Source: Dolomedes plantarius (taxonomy: Eukaryota > Arthropoda > Arachnida > Araneae > Dolomedidae). From it: a stretch of DNA of 64,000 nucleotides. Location: assembly GCA_907164885.2 (NCBI GenBank), contig OU015496.1, forward strand, positions 101,384,132 through 101,448,131, read 5' to 3'. Under the pieces are notes generated by a model. It searched no databases. It saw only the letters and a list, made by a program, of their open reading frames with translations, and was not told where the DNA came from. The translations under genes and the position numbers were made by a program. Positions 46,584 through 59,273 of the stretch are shown piece after piece; positions within the stretch are counted from its first letter, which is position 1, and every line of letters starts with the position of its first letter.

Positions 46584-47006
46584 CACTGCTGGCCACCCAA
46601 ATTGCAACACCAAGAAAGACAAGAGATATCACAACAAAATTTATTTTGTAGATAACATGTTGACCAAGTATCAAATGATTAAATTTATAGACTTCTGTGA
46701 AGTGTGGTTCCTGCCAAAATCAGTAGCCAGAGTAGCCGCCATTGTTGGAGATCACCGCTGCCACACGCCTCGGCATTGAATCAAAGAGACTTTGGATGAG
46801 TTCTAGGGGTACAGCAGACCATGCAGCTTCCACACGTTGCCAAAGTTGATCTGCTGTGGCAGCTGGGGATGGAATCTGGGTCAATCGTAGAGCAACCATG
46901 GACCACATGTTTTCTATCGGCGAAAGATCCGGAGAGCGAGGCGGCCAGGGAAGCAATTCAATCTGGCGATTGACGAAGAACCGTTGGACAATGCGTGCCA
47001 CGTGTG
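46584..47006 (-). mobile_element. Tc1 element, partial copy A
   Basis: Starts CACTGCTGGCCACCCAAATT next to TA and matches 49223-49645 nearly base for base (I count about two differences). It encodes the C-terminal ~93 residues of the transposase on the minus strand (ARIVQRFFVNRQIELLPWPP to the stop at 46720), including the Glu motif SPIENMW. It ends abruptly at 47006 where BEL/Pao sequence begins. Confidence 0.92.
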
Positions 47007-47888
47007 TAGCGCTTCAACGATAAAATCCTCTCCGTTCAACACATTTTTTAAAACTATCTCTACTCTGTGACAAATTTCGGTACTAGGAGCCTTAGCACCA
47101 AACGAATAAATTTTCAAATTTTCGGAACCCAAAACCTTTAAACCTAATCTCTCCGACACACTTTTTCGAATAAAACTGCGTTGTGCTCCGTTATCAAACA
47201 AAACTAAGGCTAATCCCGATTTTTTCCGACCCACTATTTCTGCTTTAACGCACTGCAACAAAACCCCACTCAAATCATTTACCACATGGTTTAATGACAC
47301 GTCATTCTCAACCTCCACTCTCTGCTTCTTGTCATTCTCGAGTTTAAAGCAAATGGCTTTGGCGTGGCGAACCTTAAAAAAGCTACATGTTGGCCCCTTG
47401 CATCTTTTTACGAAACAGTTAATCTTACAACACATCAGACAACGTTTTTCACGGACTAGCTTATCTCTCCTTTCCTGGAGAGTCAAAATATCACACTCTG
47501 AGCTCCCATGCTGTGAGTCATTGCAAAAAAGACACCTGCTAGAACTCGCGCTCTTCGATACATTGGCGTTAAGTTCCAAAGCTGACTTATTTGTGCGATT
47601 CGGCTGAGAGTTAGACCCCCCTCTGAGTAGCAATGGGGAGAATTGAGGGGTGGAGTGACCTTGGATTCGCTGAGCTTTCTCCCTAGCGAGAACCGCTTTG
47701 TACAAGAAGCTCATTAACTCTTGCAGATGACATTTCTCTGCACTGACTTTAGCAAGTTCTAACGTTATCTCATGTGGGAGATTTTTCAAGATTATGTTTG
47801 TCAAAAGAGTAGTGTATGTTTCGGAATCTATTCCCAGACTTTGCAAACACCGAATCTGTGTTTGACAATCGAAATACAAGCTACGCAA
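47007..47888 (-). pseudogene. BEL/Pao gag C-terminus, zinc knuckles and A17-type protease
   Basis: Translated from 47888 downward. A gag segment (LPHEITLELAKVSAEKCHLQ) is followed by Cys-rich knuckles (CLFCNDSQHGSSEC; CLMCCKINCFVKRC) and a retropepsin-like segment ALVLFDNGAQRSFIRKSVSE, where DNG stands for the active-site triad. It runs out into the Tc1 sequence at 47006, so its C-terminal part is foreign. One stop separates it from the gag piece upstream. Confidence 0.82.
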
Positions 47889-47891
47889 AGC

Positions 47892-48576
47892 CTAAACGTT
47901 AGAAGAATTTTTGACTGGTTTAATATTAAGCAAATTTGAGATGTGCGAGTTTATTAAAATATCCCTTTGGCCAAAAGTTTCAGAAATCAACTTGATTGCT
48001 TGCGCGTAATTTTCTTTATTAATTGAAAACCCCTTTATGCTGCAGAGAGCCTTCCCGCCTAACATGGACTTTAAATAGCAAAATTTATCAACTTCATTTA
48101 AATTTGGGTTATTGTGGATTGAATTTTCAAATTGATTCCAGAATTCAAGAAATTCGGACAGCTCTCCATAGAATTTTGCAATAGATAATTTGGGAAGTTT
48201 GGCAGTAATTTCTACACGAGTTTTCGATGGTAACGAATTATCGGTGGTTCTATGTTCAGTGGTAGAATTTAAGTTTAACGATTTAATTTTATTTTGCAAT
48301 TTAATTTTTGCAGAAATTACCTTTTCATAATATTCATCTACAATTAAAACTTCAGCCCTTATTTCATCCTCATCATTAATTAGCTTATCTATGTCATCAT
48401 TTAACATACTCAAAATTTCACTTTTTGAATTAACTGTTCAAACAAAGACTCACAGACATCAGGATTCAGATCCGGTTCTAAAAAATAATTATCAATTTTG
48501 TCAATTATCTTTGTTAATTGTTCTCTATGAACATCCCGTTTGGTTTTGAGCTTTATCAATTTCGACATTTTGACAA
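47892..48576 (-). pseudogene. BEL/Pao gag N-terminal part, frameshifted
   Basis: Two overlapping pieces: 48619-48410 (from MSKLIKLKTKRDVHREQLTK) and 48413-47892 (ending NLLNIKPVKNSSNV). The second has PKLSIAKFYGELSEFLEFWN and KFCYLKSMLGGKA, the DUF1759-type gag core of BEL/Pao. A one-base frame change at about 48410 and a stop at 47892 break it. Confidence 0.82.
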
Positions 48577-49222
48577 TCGCTAACACAAAACAACAAATAA
48601 TACAAAATCGAAACCTCAACTACAACAATTTCTAACACAATTACTACAACAATTTCTAACAATTAAACGAAACCAAACTAACGAAAACAGAATGGCAAAG
48701 TCAACAAAATAACTAACGACAATCAAAACAAATGTCACAATAAACCAATTCAACAAAAACTTTCAACAAAAATTTCTCACCCAAAACGACGACTTGAACA
48801 CACTTCGAAAACGAACCGATGAGCACAAAAAGGTCCGATTACGACACACTACAAAATTTCCGCCGCATATGCACCACTATCGAATTTATGACGAACTACT
48901 GATGGACGACAACGAAGATTTGTCTTTTTGGTTTATTGTAACGGTAAAAAAACATATGTAAAAAATAAATAGAAAAATGTTTCCCCAGATAGGGATTCCA
49001 ACGGTGGGTTACATGACCCTTTTTACGAGGGCGAAGAGCGAACTGAGAAGCGAAAACTTCTCCCTCTCTACGGGCGTCGCAGCGCCCCTTCGATACAATT
49101 TTCTACACAGTTTATTAAAACGAGCCTTAGGAAAACGGCATCGAAGAACACTGAACGGACTTTGGAAAACAGTCCAAAAGGAATGGGGTAAAATTGACAT
49201 GACAGTACTAAGAAAAAGTTTA

Positions 49223-50631
49223 CACTGCTGGCCACCCAAATTGCAACACCAAGAAAGACAAGAGATATCACAACAAAATTTATTTTGTAGATAACATGTT
49301 GACCAAGTATCAAATGATTAAATTTATAGACTTCTGTGAAGTGTGGTTCCTGCCAAAATCAGTAGCCAGAGTAGCCGCCATTGTTGGAGATCACCTCTGC
49401 CACACGCCTCGGCATTGAATCAAAGAGACTTTGGATGAGTTCTAGGAGTACAGCAGACCATGCAGCTTCCACACGTTGCCAAAGTTGATCTGCTGTGGCA
49501 GCTGGGGATGGAATCTGGGTCAATCGTAGAGCAACCATGGACCACATGTTTTCTATCGGCGAAAGATCCGGAGAGCGAGGCGGCCAGGGAAGCAATTCAA
49601 TCTGGCGATTGACGAAGAACCGTTGGACAATGCGTGCCACGTGTGGTCGCGCATTATCCTGTTGAAATATGGCTGTGGACAAGCCCTGAAGGTAAGGAAG
49701 GACAACTGGCTCCAACACCTCGGAGATGTAGCGCTGGCTGTTTAAAGTACCGGCAATGCGTACTAGAGATGTGCGAGAGTCATATCCAATACCGCCCCAT
49801 ACCATAATACCCGGTGCAGGACCAGTGTGGCGGTGCATAACGCAGCTGTTCAGCATCCTCTCTTCACGGTGTCTCCAGACTCGAATGCGACCATCGTGGT
49901 GTTGCAGACAGAAGCGTGACTCGTCAGTAAAGACAATTTCATTCCATTCTGCCGTCCACATCCTTCTGTCATCGCACCATTGGCGGCGGAGACGTCTGTG
50001 GTTCTGCGTCAAGGATAGACAAAGCAATGGACGTCTTGCGGACATACCACTCTGCTGTAAACGGCGTCGAATGGTACGCGCAGACACTGGATGATGCGTT
50101 ACAGACTGCATGTGCTGTGCTATGGTTCGTGATGTGACTGAGCGATCCGTCACTGCCATGCGCACAATTTGCCTGTCATCACGTGAAGTGGTGCGCTGAG
50201 GTGGATGCGATCGAACACGCCGATCCGTCGTACCCTCCTGCATCCAACGATCACATATCCGCATTACAGTTGTTTGGTTTCGTCCAACACGACTACCGAT
50301 TTCCCTGAAAGATAATTCACAATCTCGGTAGGCCACTATCCTTCCTCTGTCGAACTCGGATACATGATCAAAAGATGATCTCTGTTTTCGACGAGGCATA
50401 ATTGATCTTTTTTTTGAAAAAACCACAAGAAAAACACAATTGCCGAATTTGAAATTGTCGAAATCTCCAAGCCTTAAATAGCGCTTTGAAGTGGCGCCAC
50501 AGGCGCGCGTGATGTGCGTCTGCGCTGAAATTATAATCATTTGCATATCTCACCTCCGCTAATGCATGTTGTAAATTTCATGTTATTTGCATGTTTCCTT
50601 CAGGGTTTTGCATTTACAGTGGCCAGCAGTG
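49223..50631 (-). mobile_element. Tc1 element, complete copy B
   Basis: 1,409 bp with ends CACTGCTGGCCACCCAAATT and CAGTGGCCAGCAGTG (short inverted repeats of about 13 bp), flanked by TA at 49221-49222 and 50632-50633. It carries one intact transposase. Its left flank is BEL/Pao sequence; its right flank is unrelated. Confidence 0.95.
49359..50399 (-). CDS. Tc1 transposase, apparently intact (DD34E)
   Basis: About 346 residues from the ATG at 50399 (MPRRKQRSSFDHVSEFDRGR). The frame stays open 49 codons further upstream, but this start matches Tc1 proteins. Two HTH domains (ELSFREIGSRVGRNQTTVMR; SARTIRRRLQQSGMSARRP), a basic linker, then EIVFTDESRF (first Asp), IFQQDNARPHVARIV (second Asp) and SPDLSPIENMW (Glu). 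The spacing of the last two fits 34 residues. It ends with NNGGYSGY. No stop or frameshift is visible, and the length is normal for the family. It catalyses cut-and-paste transposition at TA sites. Its C-terminus is nearly identical to copy A. Confidence 0.93.
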   Translation of the reverse strand: MPRRKQRSSFDHVSEFDRGRIVAYRDCELSFREIGSRVGRNQTTVMRICDRWMQEGTTDRRVRSHPPQRTTSRDDRQIVRMAVTDRSVTSRTIAQHMQSVTHHPVSARTIRRRLQQSGMSARRPLLCLSLTQNHRRLRRQWCDDRRMWTAEWNEIVFTDESRFCLQHHDGRIRVWRHREERMLNSCVMHRHTGPAPGIMVWGGIGYDSRTSLVRIAGTLNSQRYISEVLEPVVLPYLQGLSTAIFQQDNARPHVARIVQRFFVNRQIELLPWPPRSPDLSPIENMWSMVALRLTQIPSPAATADQLWQRVEAAWSAVLLELIQSLFDSMPRRVAEVISNNGGYSGY

Positions 50632-50633
50632 TA

Positions 50634-51248
50634 TTTGTATGTATTGCATACTTTTAGAGAAGGCAATGAGCAATAAATTATAACCAGCCATTTTATCATT
50701 TCTCACATGTGAAGTTCCTCTCCAGAGAGAACTGTTTACAATTGTATTTTGACACAGAAATATATGTGGTAACTTGGCACTTGCTCTTGTAGGGAAGTAA
50801 TTTCCTGGGATTCTTTAACACTTGAATAAAGATAAGAATGTTGGTAAACCTTCATAAAATTGAAGTTCCCTATATATATTCCTAAATTGTTTGCTTAATC
50901 TGTTCTAATTTTACATTGTTTCTTTCTAAAACCCTGTGTAAAATATTTACCTTAAAATGCAATCCTCACACCTGGCTGATTTCAAATACCATTGACATTT
51001 TGCTGTTTCTTTATGTTATTTTCTCAGCACTTTTTCATTTCCAACGAATGGTTTGGTTTCTGAATTTCAACTATAGTGTTTGTGCCATTGTGGTTAATTT
51101 GATTTTTTCCCCTTTTCTACAAATCCTGGTGTTCCAGATCTAAGAATCTTGGACAATGTTCAGATGTTAAAACTTGGAGATAATGCTTGGACATTCTGAT
51201 TTGATTAAATGATTCTGATAAAATTTGATACACATATTTACATGCATG
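50634..51248. other. No gene recognised
   Basis: AT-rich intergenic sequence. The frame 50916-51143 is hydrophobic and AT-driven without family resemblance. Confidence 0.55.
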
Positions 51249-51430
51249 TACAATGAGTGGCCAATTCATTACAATCACTTGATCAGTATATCAATCGTCC
51301 ACCTTTTGCTCTCAATACTGTGATTCTTTTTGACATGGACTCTATGAAATATTGGTAGGTGGCTTAAGGAATCTGAGACTATATCTTTCCATTTCCCTAA
51401 GATCTGTTAGTTTTAATATTTGAAATAGCT
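51249..51430 (-). pseudogene. Tc1-like C-terminal remnant
   Basis: In reverse, ESMSKRITVLRAKGG is the usual C-terminal end of Tc1 transposases (SMPKRI...LKAKGG), followed toward 51249 by a terminal-repeat-like CAATGAGTGGCCAATTCATT next to TA. The rest of the element is missing. Confidence 0.6.
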
Positions 51431-52499
51431 CTTGAAGATTCAAATATTAGCTTATGCCTAATTAGCTAATATTATAGCTATGCCTTGCTATAAGCTATAA
51501 TAGCTTATAGCAAGCTTATGCCTTGAAGTTTAAGAAAGTGAAATTCACAAATAGGATCGAACATTTTGAACATAAGATTCATTCATGAGAGAACAAATGA
51601 GAACACATCTGAATATTACTGTTGCACAGTGGCTCTTTATTGCGAAGAGTCATAGCACATCTTAACTTTTCTTTAAGCTTTTCTTTCTTTTTATCCATTT
51701 AATTCTTACTTATTTTCCTGATATTTTTTCTATTTCACAGATGGGACTGGTTTTACTTGATAATTTGAGATTTGACATCGTATGACGAAATGTACAAAAG
51801 AAAAAGTTGTGGACTAGATAAAGCTTAAACATATAGCATCTGTGAATATGAAAAAGAGAATTAATCGCAGAGAAGTTAAATCATTATTAGGGAGCTGAAG
51901 CTGGACTGACAATTTTAAAACAATTATCATAAATAATAGCGCAAAAAATTGTGATGTCTTTGCCAAAAAATTATAAGGAATTGTTTCTCATTTGTTCCCT
52001 CATTTCTTTATTACTCAGTCCTGGTATTTACTTGGCTTTAATAGTGTGCATTATTTGTATCTTGCATTATGACTTTGAAGAAAAGAGCATCTCAGTTGAA
52101 CGTGCTTATGCAGCCTAAACACAATTTGGCATCATAGGCAACATGAGTGGATGGGACGATTCAGTTGTGCTAATCGACTCGCATTATGACTTTGAAAAAA
52201 GTCTTTTTGCAAGTCTCAATTTATATTCATCGCTTCCTTGATACACACATACTTGATGCGCCACTGTTAAGTGGGGAATCAAGCACTTGGAGTGCCCTAA
52301 GCGCAACCAAGATTTGAGACCCCTTTTTTCTAAATACTGAGTAATGTTATGAAATCAATTTATTACTCAATAAAAATTCGTGAATTGATTCTTCTTTTGA
52401 AGCTGCTAATTTTCGGAGGCCTCGAGCCCACGCTTCTTGCTCCTGTGCGATGATCCGCCTCTTCCAAGTAACACACAATGTAAATGTACACGGGGTGGG
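51431..52499. other. No gene recognised; short repeats
   Basis: Palindromic TAGCTTATA/TATAAGCTA blocks at about 51450-51530. 51675-51720 repeats TTTCTTTTTATCCATTTAAT and adjoining bases from 44880-44925. GCATTATGACTTTGAA occurs twice (52063, 52181). Function unknown. Confidence 0.45.
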
Positions 52500-52779
52500 G
52501 GTGGCATAAGTGCGTCAGGAGTAACCATTCAGTGAGATAAAGAATGATTTTAATATGTAGACGTTTAAATCAACGATTCATATATTTTGCCCACAAGCTT
52601 AACGTTCGTAACGACCAAGCTTCAGTGATGCGAATCGTGCTAGAACTTACAGTCAGATTCCCATCCGAGATGGCGATGTGTGAGGACGTGTGTTCGAGCG
52701 CTCTCTCTAAGAGTATTCCTACTATTATTCTGTACAACGCTTTTTCTTCCACCTTTCGTGGAAACGCTAAGGACCTTGA

Positions 52780-53477
52780 GTGATGACCCGCGAGGAGATA
52801 TATGGAATCCTGGCTGGAATCTTGTTTGACTACAACTACGGGATGTTCAATCTCAACATTTCCAAGATGGTGGACTGCGAGGAGGTCAGGTTTGCCGAAA
52901 CAGATGCTACGAAGAAATATTATCAGGTACATGGGCTGTACTCCCCTCTCTTGGTGGAGTACAATTTGCGTCCGAGCGTAGAGCTTTCCTCTAACTGTTC
53001 CGGGAACTCTGTTCTCTATGTGGTTCCTCATGAGGCGACAGCTGACAGAGCGCCTCTGTTGGCCGACAAAAATGCGCTGGCTAGCGCGCCAAAACAAGGC
53101 TATTGTACCAAGAGATTGGCCCTGGATCTTGCCGTACGTGTTGACAAAGCAGCTCGAACTGACGAGGAGGGTTTTCGCTTTCCGAGCAAAAATAAGATAG
53201 TGAAGGCACACAGGTTTAGAATCAAACAGTCAGATCCTCTAAACATTGTTGCGAAAGATAATGTCCCTGTGGACGCTTTGCTGGATAATAAAGAGATGGA
53301 CACCTCAGTCCTTGAAAACCAAACAAAGAGCGATGATAGCCCCAAACCTAATGGTCAGCCGGCGAAAAGGGAGAGAGAAATCCTCCTCCTTTTTTCATTC
53401 CGAACGAAACTTGGAGTTTCATGCCATTTGCCACCAGTGCATTCACACCTTCGGTACACTGCAAGATGTTGAGGAAA
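52780..53477 (+). pseudogene. LINE ORF1 (gag-like) N-terminal part
   Basis: About 200 residues of open frame (MMTREEIYGILAGILFDYNY...), polar with Lys/Asp-rich C-terminal part (DDSPKPNGQPAKREREI). It resembles the variable N-terminus of spider gag-like ORF1 proteins. It is cut at 53477 by the mariner insertion. Confidence 0.6.
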
Positions 53478-53479
53478 TA

Positions 53480-54756
53480 CCGGGTGGCCATAATTGAACT
53501 GACAGTGCTCACAGTGTTCTGTAGCGCGATCTATTTGCGAGAATGACGCCACATTTTGTAGGAAGATTAAACAAGACGGGGGAAGAAGGATTCCGCGAAA
53601 AAATAAATTAGTTCCAAAAGTCACCGCTACGGGAATATTTGGCGCTGTGTAATAGAAAATAGAGTGTTAACAAATGCAAATTAATACGGAATAAAATTAC
53701 CTTTTATTATGCACATTTTCTTATTTAGTTCAAGTGCAATATGTCAACACTTTTAAAAAAGCGTAAAATCTACATAAACACCGATAAAGTCTCGTGATCT
53801 GCAATATCACGTACGCTGAGCAGAAGAAGAAGTTCTTTATTCAAATTTCACGTTACATCCATTGGCACAGTGCCAGCTGCTTGGGTTTTAAAAGGCAATG
53901 TGTTACGTTTCGAATCAAACGGATTGAAAGTTTATGTGCAATGTCTCCTTCTTTAGTCGAGCGTGCGTTACTGGTCAAATTCTTTTACCTCAACCAGTGC
54001 AACGCGTCAGCCGCTCTTCGTGCTTTTAGAACGCACAAAAAAATGCGTAAAGGTAACGGTCCTGTGTCAGTTAATGGGCTAAAAGCAATGGTTGCGACGT
54101 TTGAGAAAACAGGTTCTCTGAAGGTTCAGTCAGGCAGAGGACGAAAACCTGTACCACAGGATACAATCGAAGCAGTTGCCACGGCGATTGTCGACAGAGG
54201 TCCAGACAATATTGCTGCCACCTCTAGCGCTGGTGGATTAGCTCGGAATATGGATATGCCTTACAGTACGGTATGGAAAATCTTACGAAAGATTATCAAC
54301 TTCTATCCGTACAAGATCAGCCGTGTACAGGAGTTACTGTACCCCGACCATGATAAGCGATTGACTTTTGCTCTCACCTTTCTAGCCAGAATGGAGGTGG
54401 ATGATGCTTGGCCGTAGAAAATCTTATGGGGAGACGAGGCCCACTTTTACCTGCATGGAACTGTGAATACCCAGAACTGCCGAATTTGGGATGACAAATC
54501 ACCACATGCAGTCACAGAAATTCCCTTACATTCACCAAAGGTAACTGTTTGGTGTGGGTTCACAGCGGAATTTATCGTAGGTCCATCATAGCGCCAAATA
54601 TTCCCCTAGCGGTGACTTTTGGAACTAATTTATTTTTTCGCGGAATCCTTCGTCCCCCGTCTTGTTTAATCTTCCTACAAAATGTGGCGTCATTCTCGCA
54701 AATAGATCGCGCTACAGAACACTGTGAGCACTGTCAGTTTAATTATGGCCACTCGG
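53480..54756 (+). mobile_element. Mariner/IS630-type element with ~165-bp inverted repeats
   Basis: 1,277 bp with TA at 53478-53479 and 54757-54758. The left arm 53480-53646 and the right arm 54592-54756 are near-perfect inverted repeats about 165 bp long (CCGGGTGGCCATAATTGAAC against the complement CCGAGTGGCCATAATTAAAC). It carries a truncated transposase. The insertion lies inside LINE ORF1. Confidence 0.92.
53941..54592 (+). pseudogene. Mariner-type transposase, truncated
   Basis: From ATG 53941 (MSPSLVERALLVKFFYLNQC): an HTH region (NASAALRAFRTHKKMRKGNG; SLKVQSGRGRKPV), then, past a TAG at 54415, KILWGDEAHFYLHG (first catalytic Asp) and KVTVWCGFTAEFIVGPSF. It then runs straight into the right inverted repeat, so the second Asp and the third acidic residue are deleted. 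Non-autonomous. Confidence 0.85.
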
Positions 54757-54758
54757 TA

Positions 54759-55664
54759 CATCAAACTCTCATTAGCTACGGATGAAGAGTATAAATCAGT
54801 GAACAATTTCCTGTTCTTTCGCAAAGTTACATGTAGGACTTATCTCCTGGATGAGGAAAATTTGTTTAAAGTAGTCATCAGAGCAATGGTTTAAAGTAGT
54901 CATCAGAGCAACCTGCCTGCACCTCCCCTGAATAAATTAAAATAGAGATTGAAAACTATGACTTTCTCGATGTAAAGATCACTCCTACGTTCAAAGGGCC
55001 GAAAACCAAACGGATACCCATGCCGTTGTTTTACGTCTAAGTATTAAAAATCGAGGGCGTAACAAGAATTTATAACATTACAGATGTCTTAGGTATGGAG
55101 GTGATAATAGAAAAATATAGAGACCAAAAAAGGCCGAGTCAATATTTCCGGTGCCAGGGCTTTTGGCATAGTCAGGTCACTTGCAGACTGCCACCTCGTT
55201 GCCTCAGATGCGCAAAGGAACATCAGTCTGGTGATTGTCCGGTGAATGACTCTATCCAGACATGTATCTGTTGTAACTACAATGGTCCTCATCCGGCGAG
55301 TTACAGGAATTGCCCGAAATTTCCAAACCCTAAAAATTCTAAAAATAGGACTAAAACAGCTAAGACGTTCACGAGCACGAAGGTGGACCCGGCACTTAGC
55401 TACGCCAATGCTGCGCGAAATTCACGTACCTCTGAACCCACCCTTAGGGAAAGTCAAAATATGGAACTATCTAAATATTCAACCCCGGCTGAAGCTATTT
55501 CGGACGCCGAGTTTATCCAAAATCTCTTAGGATTCGTGGCGAATTATGCCCGCGCTACTATTCTCCTGGCCTTTAAGAAGGCCTTGTCCGCCCTCCAGAC
55601 CGCTTCCACCAGAGTGGACCGGGTCTTCCTCCTTTATGAGAGCCTTGTTGGGCTTTCATCATAG
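54759..55664 (+). pseudogene. LINE ORF1 C-terminal part with C2HC knuckles
   Basis: After the mariner element the frame resumes with IKLSLATDEEYKSVNNFLFF and TCRTYLLDEENLFKVVIRA. After stops, 55095-55664 follows: a PRE-C2HC type segment (PSQYFRCQGFWHSQVTCRLP) and knuckles CLRCAKEHQSGDC and CICCNYNGPHPASYRNC, typical of Jockey/R1-type ORF1 nucleic-acid binding. The C-terminus ends at 55664 just before ORF2. Confidence 0.82.
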
Positions 55665-55699
55665 GGTTTTCCCGCCACGTTGTTCCTTCGTTTGTTGGC

Positions 55700-57250
<1,551 letters not shown>

Positions 57251-57357
57251 TTCTCTCCCAGGAAGCTTTCCCCAACTAGCCAACAAGTACACGCGGAGAG
57301 GTTGACCTGGCGATTGCCAAGTTTAGGGACTCTCTTGACTGCTTTCACAAGGAAATC

Positions 57358-58790
57358 TAAACCACACAGCTCCCTACCTAATTACAACAAACTTCCGGAG
57401 CCCATTCGGGACTTGATCAGAGAAAGGAATAATTATAGACGTAAATGGCAGTTTTTGCGGGATCCTACTCTCAAATCCCAACTAAATCGTCTCCAGTCCC
57501 GTATCCGGCGCGAGATCAGGATCAACTCTAGAACTCGATGGAACGACTGTATTGAATCTCTCACTGCTGCGAATATATCCATCTGGAGGGCAACCTCTTT
57601 AAATTCTTAGGAGACGTAAGCATAACCCAACACTAAACAGCCCTAACGCAATAGCTATTTCGAATAATGATAAAGCTGAGATTCTAGCTAACAGCCTCGC
57701 TAGCCAGTTTACCTCTAACCAGGATGTACTGGACACTCGTTCCCTCATGCTAGTACTTTAACAAAATTATCATCAGTTAAATAATCGAAGTCATGTTTTA
57801 AATAATTTAAATCCTATTACGAACACTTGTCCGTCAGATATTTTATGTAATATTGATAAGCTCAAAAAAGATAAATCTCCTGGCCATGATAACCTTTCAA
57901 CTAACATGTTACAATACCTACCGAATAAATGAATAGTCTACCTTGCATACATGATCAATAGTCTCTTGAAACTAAACTACTTCCCCAGCTGTTGGAAGGA
58001 TGCTATTGTTGTTCCCATTCATAAGCCAGGACCCAAACCTACTAACTCAGTTAATCATCGACCTATTAGTCTCCTCTCTTTAAATTTGTAGACTTTCTAA
58101 AGTCTACGAATATAGGACAATGTAGACTTTCTAAATTCTACCTTGTCAGAAGGCTTGAAGAGTTCTGCAACATCAACAACATAGTTCGCCCCTACCACAT
58201 GGGGTTTCGGATTCAGCATTAAACTCAGCATCAGTTATGGCTTGTTGTGGAGCTTTTTCAGGATGCCCGTTCTAAAGGTTAAATGATTGGGGCCATATTT
58301 GTGTAAAGCATTCGACTGAGTTTGCCATGACGGTCTTATCTTCAAACTCCTTAAACTCAAGTTTCTCTACCAACTGATAAAAATCCTCCGTGACTATCTT
58401 TCCGGCAGATCATTTTCGGTTCATGTCGGAGATAGAATCTTCTCTCCCGGGCCCATTAAGAGTGGAGTTCCCCAAGGCAGCCTACTCGGACCTAAATTAT
58501 TCAATATTTACGTGAACGATATGCCTAATAATCTTAACGTCAACTTAGCGTTATATGCCGATGATACCACCATTATCACTTCTCACAGGCACCGACACAT
58601 TGTGTTCCAGAGGCTCCGTGACTTAAATGTGTATCGCGAATGGCTTCTTACACGGAGAATTAAATTGAACGCCGACAAATGTGCCACCGTGTATTTCACT
58701 TGTAGTTCTATCCCACCAGATAATAACTTCCTTCTTTATCAATTCCCTGGGCTGAATCTTACAAGTACCTAGGTGTCATCCTATACTTGA
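57358..58790 (+). pseudogene. LINE ORF2 reverse transcriptase
   Basis: Linker helix LIRERNNYRRKWQFLRDPTL, then an RT core in broken frames: DKLKKDKSPGHDNLSTNMLQ, YFPSCWKDAIVVPIHKPGP, HRPISLLSL, an IFV...F(D) region and the catalytic LALYADDTTII at about 58548-58580 (YADD box), followed by WLLTRRIKLNADKC. Multiple in-frame stops. Confidence 0.85.
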
Positions 58791-58897
58791 AACTAACCTG
58801 GCGCCTACAGATGGATGACCTGGCTCGAAAATCTAAGGCAGCACAGGATCCCCTTAGCTATCTATTGACATGGAAAAGTCTCTTGTCAATATAAACC

Positions 58898-59113
58898 AAG
58901 TTGCTTCTTTACAAAGCCTTCGTTAGACCGGTTATGACTTATGGATTTATTGTTTGGGGCAGCGCTGCAATCACTCCCCTCGAGAATTTACAAGTAATTC
59001 AAAACAGAATCCTACGCGATTTCGTCTCTGCGGAGTGGTACTTGAGTAACGCCATCCTTCATAATGACCTCAAGATTAGACCCTTTTTAACCGAAATTAA
59101 GAAACTTGCTTAG
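58898..59113 (+). pseudogene. LINE ORF2 RT C-terminal segment
   Basis: LLYKAFVRPVMTYGFIVWGS and LQVIQNRILRDFV are the conserved block after the RT domain of Jockey-type LINEs (LYKA..RPV.TYA..VWG). The frame closes at 59113 and the element appears to end shortly after. Confidence 0.8.
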
Positions 59114-59273
59114 AAGTTTCATAGAGGTATTAACTCTATCGAGAACTTTTAGACTTCATTCGATACCGGCGTACGACCCGAGTATCCTGTCGTCTGCAAA
59201 ATGACCCAAGTTCCTGCTTTACCCGCCTGATAATGTTCTCCCTCCTCTTAAAAGAGGAGAAGGAGAAAACGGT

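Larger units (their letters stand above)
47007..49220 (-). mobile_element. BEL/Pao retrotransposon fragment
   Basis: Minus-strand gag-protease region with part of a probable 5' LTR/leader to its right (about 48620-49220, including AATAAA-like sequence in reverse). It is cut at its 3' side by Tc1 copy A and at its 5' side by Tc1 copy B. No reverse transcriptase or integrase remains. Frameshifts separate its gag pieces. Confidence 0.82.

Noticed and set aside
49756..50094. 112-codon plus-strand frame
   Set aside because: Antisense shadow of the intact Tc1 transposase.
52570..53211. 213-codon minus-strand frame
   Set aside because: Antisense to the LINE gag-like ORF1; no family resemblance.
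54549..54785. 78-codon frame after the truncated transposase
   Set aside because: Mostly translation of the right inverted repeat of the mariner-type element; the same frame in mirror occurs at 53355-53624 on the minus strand.
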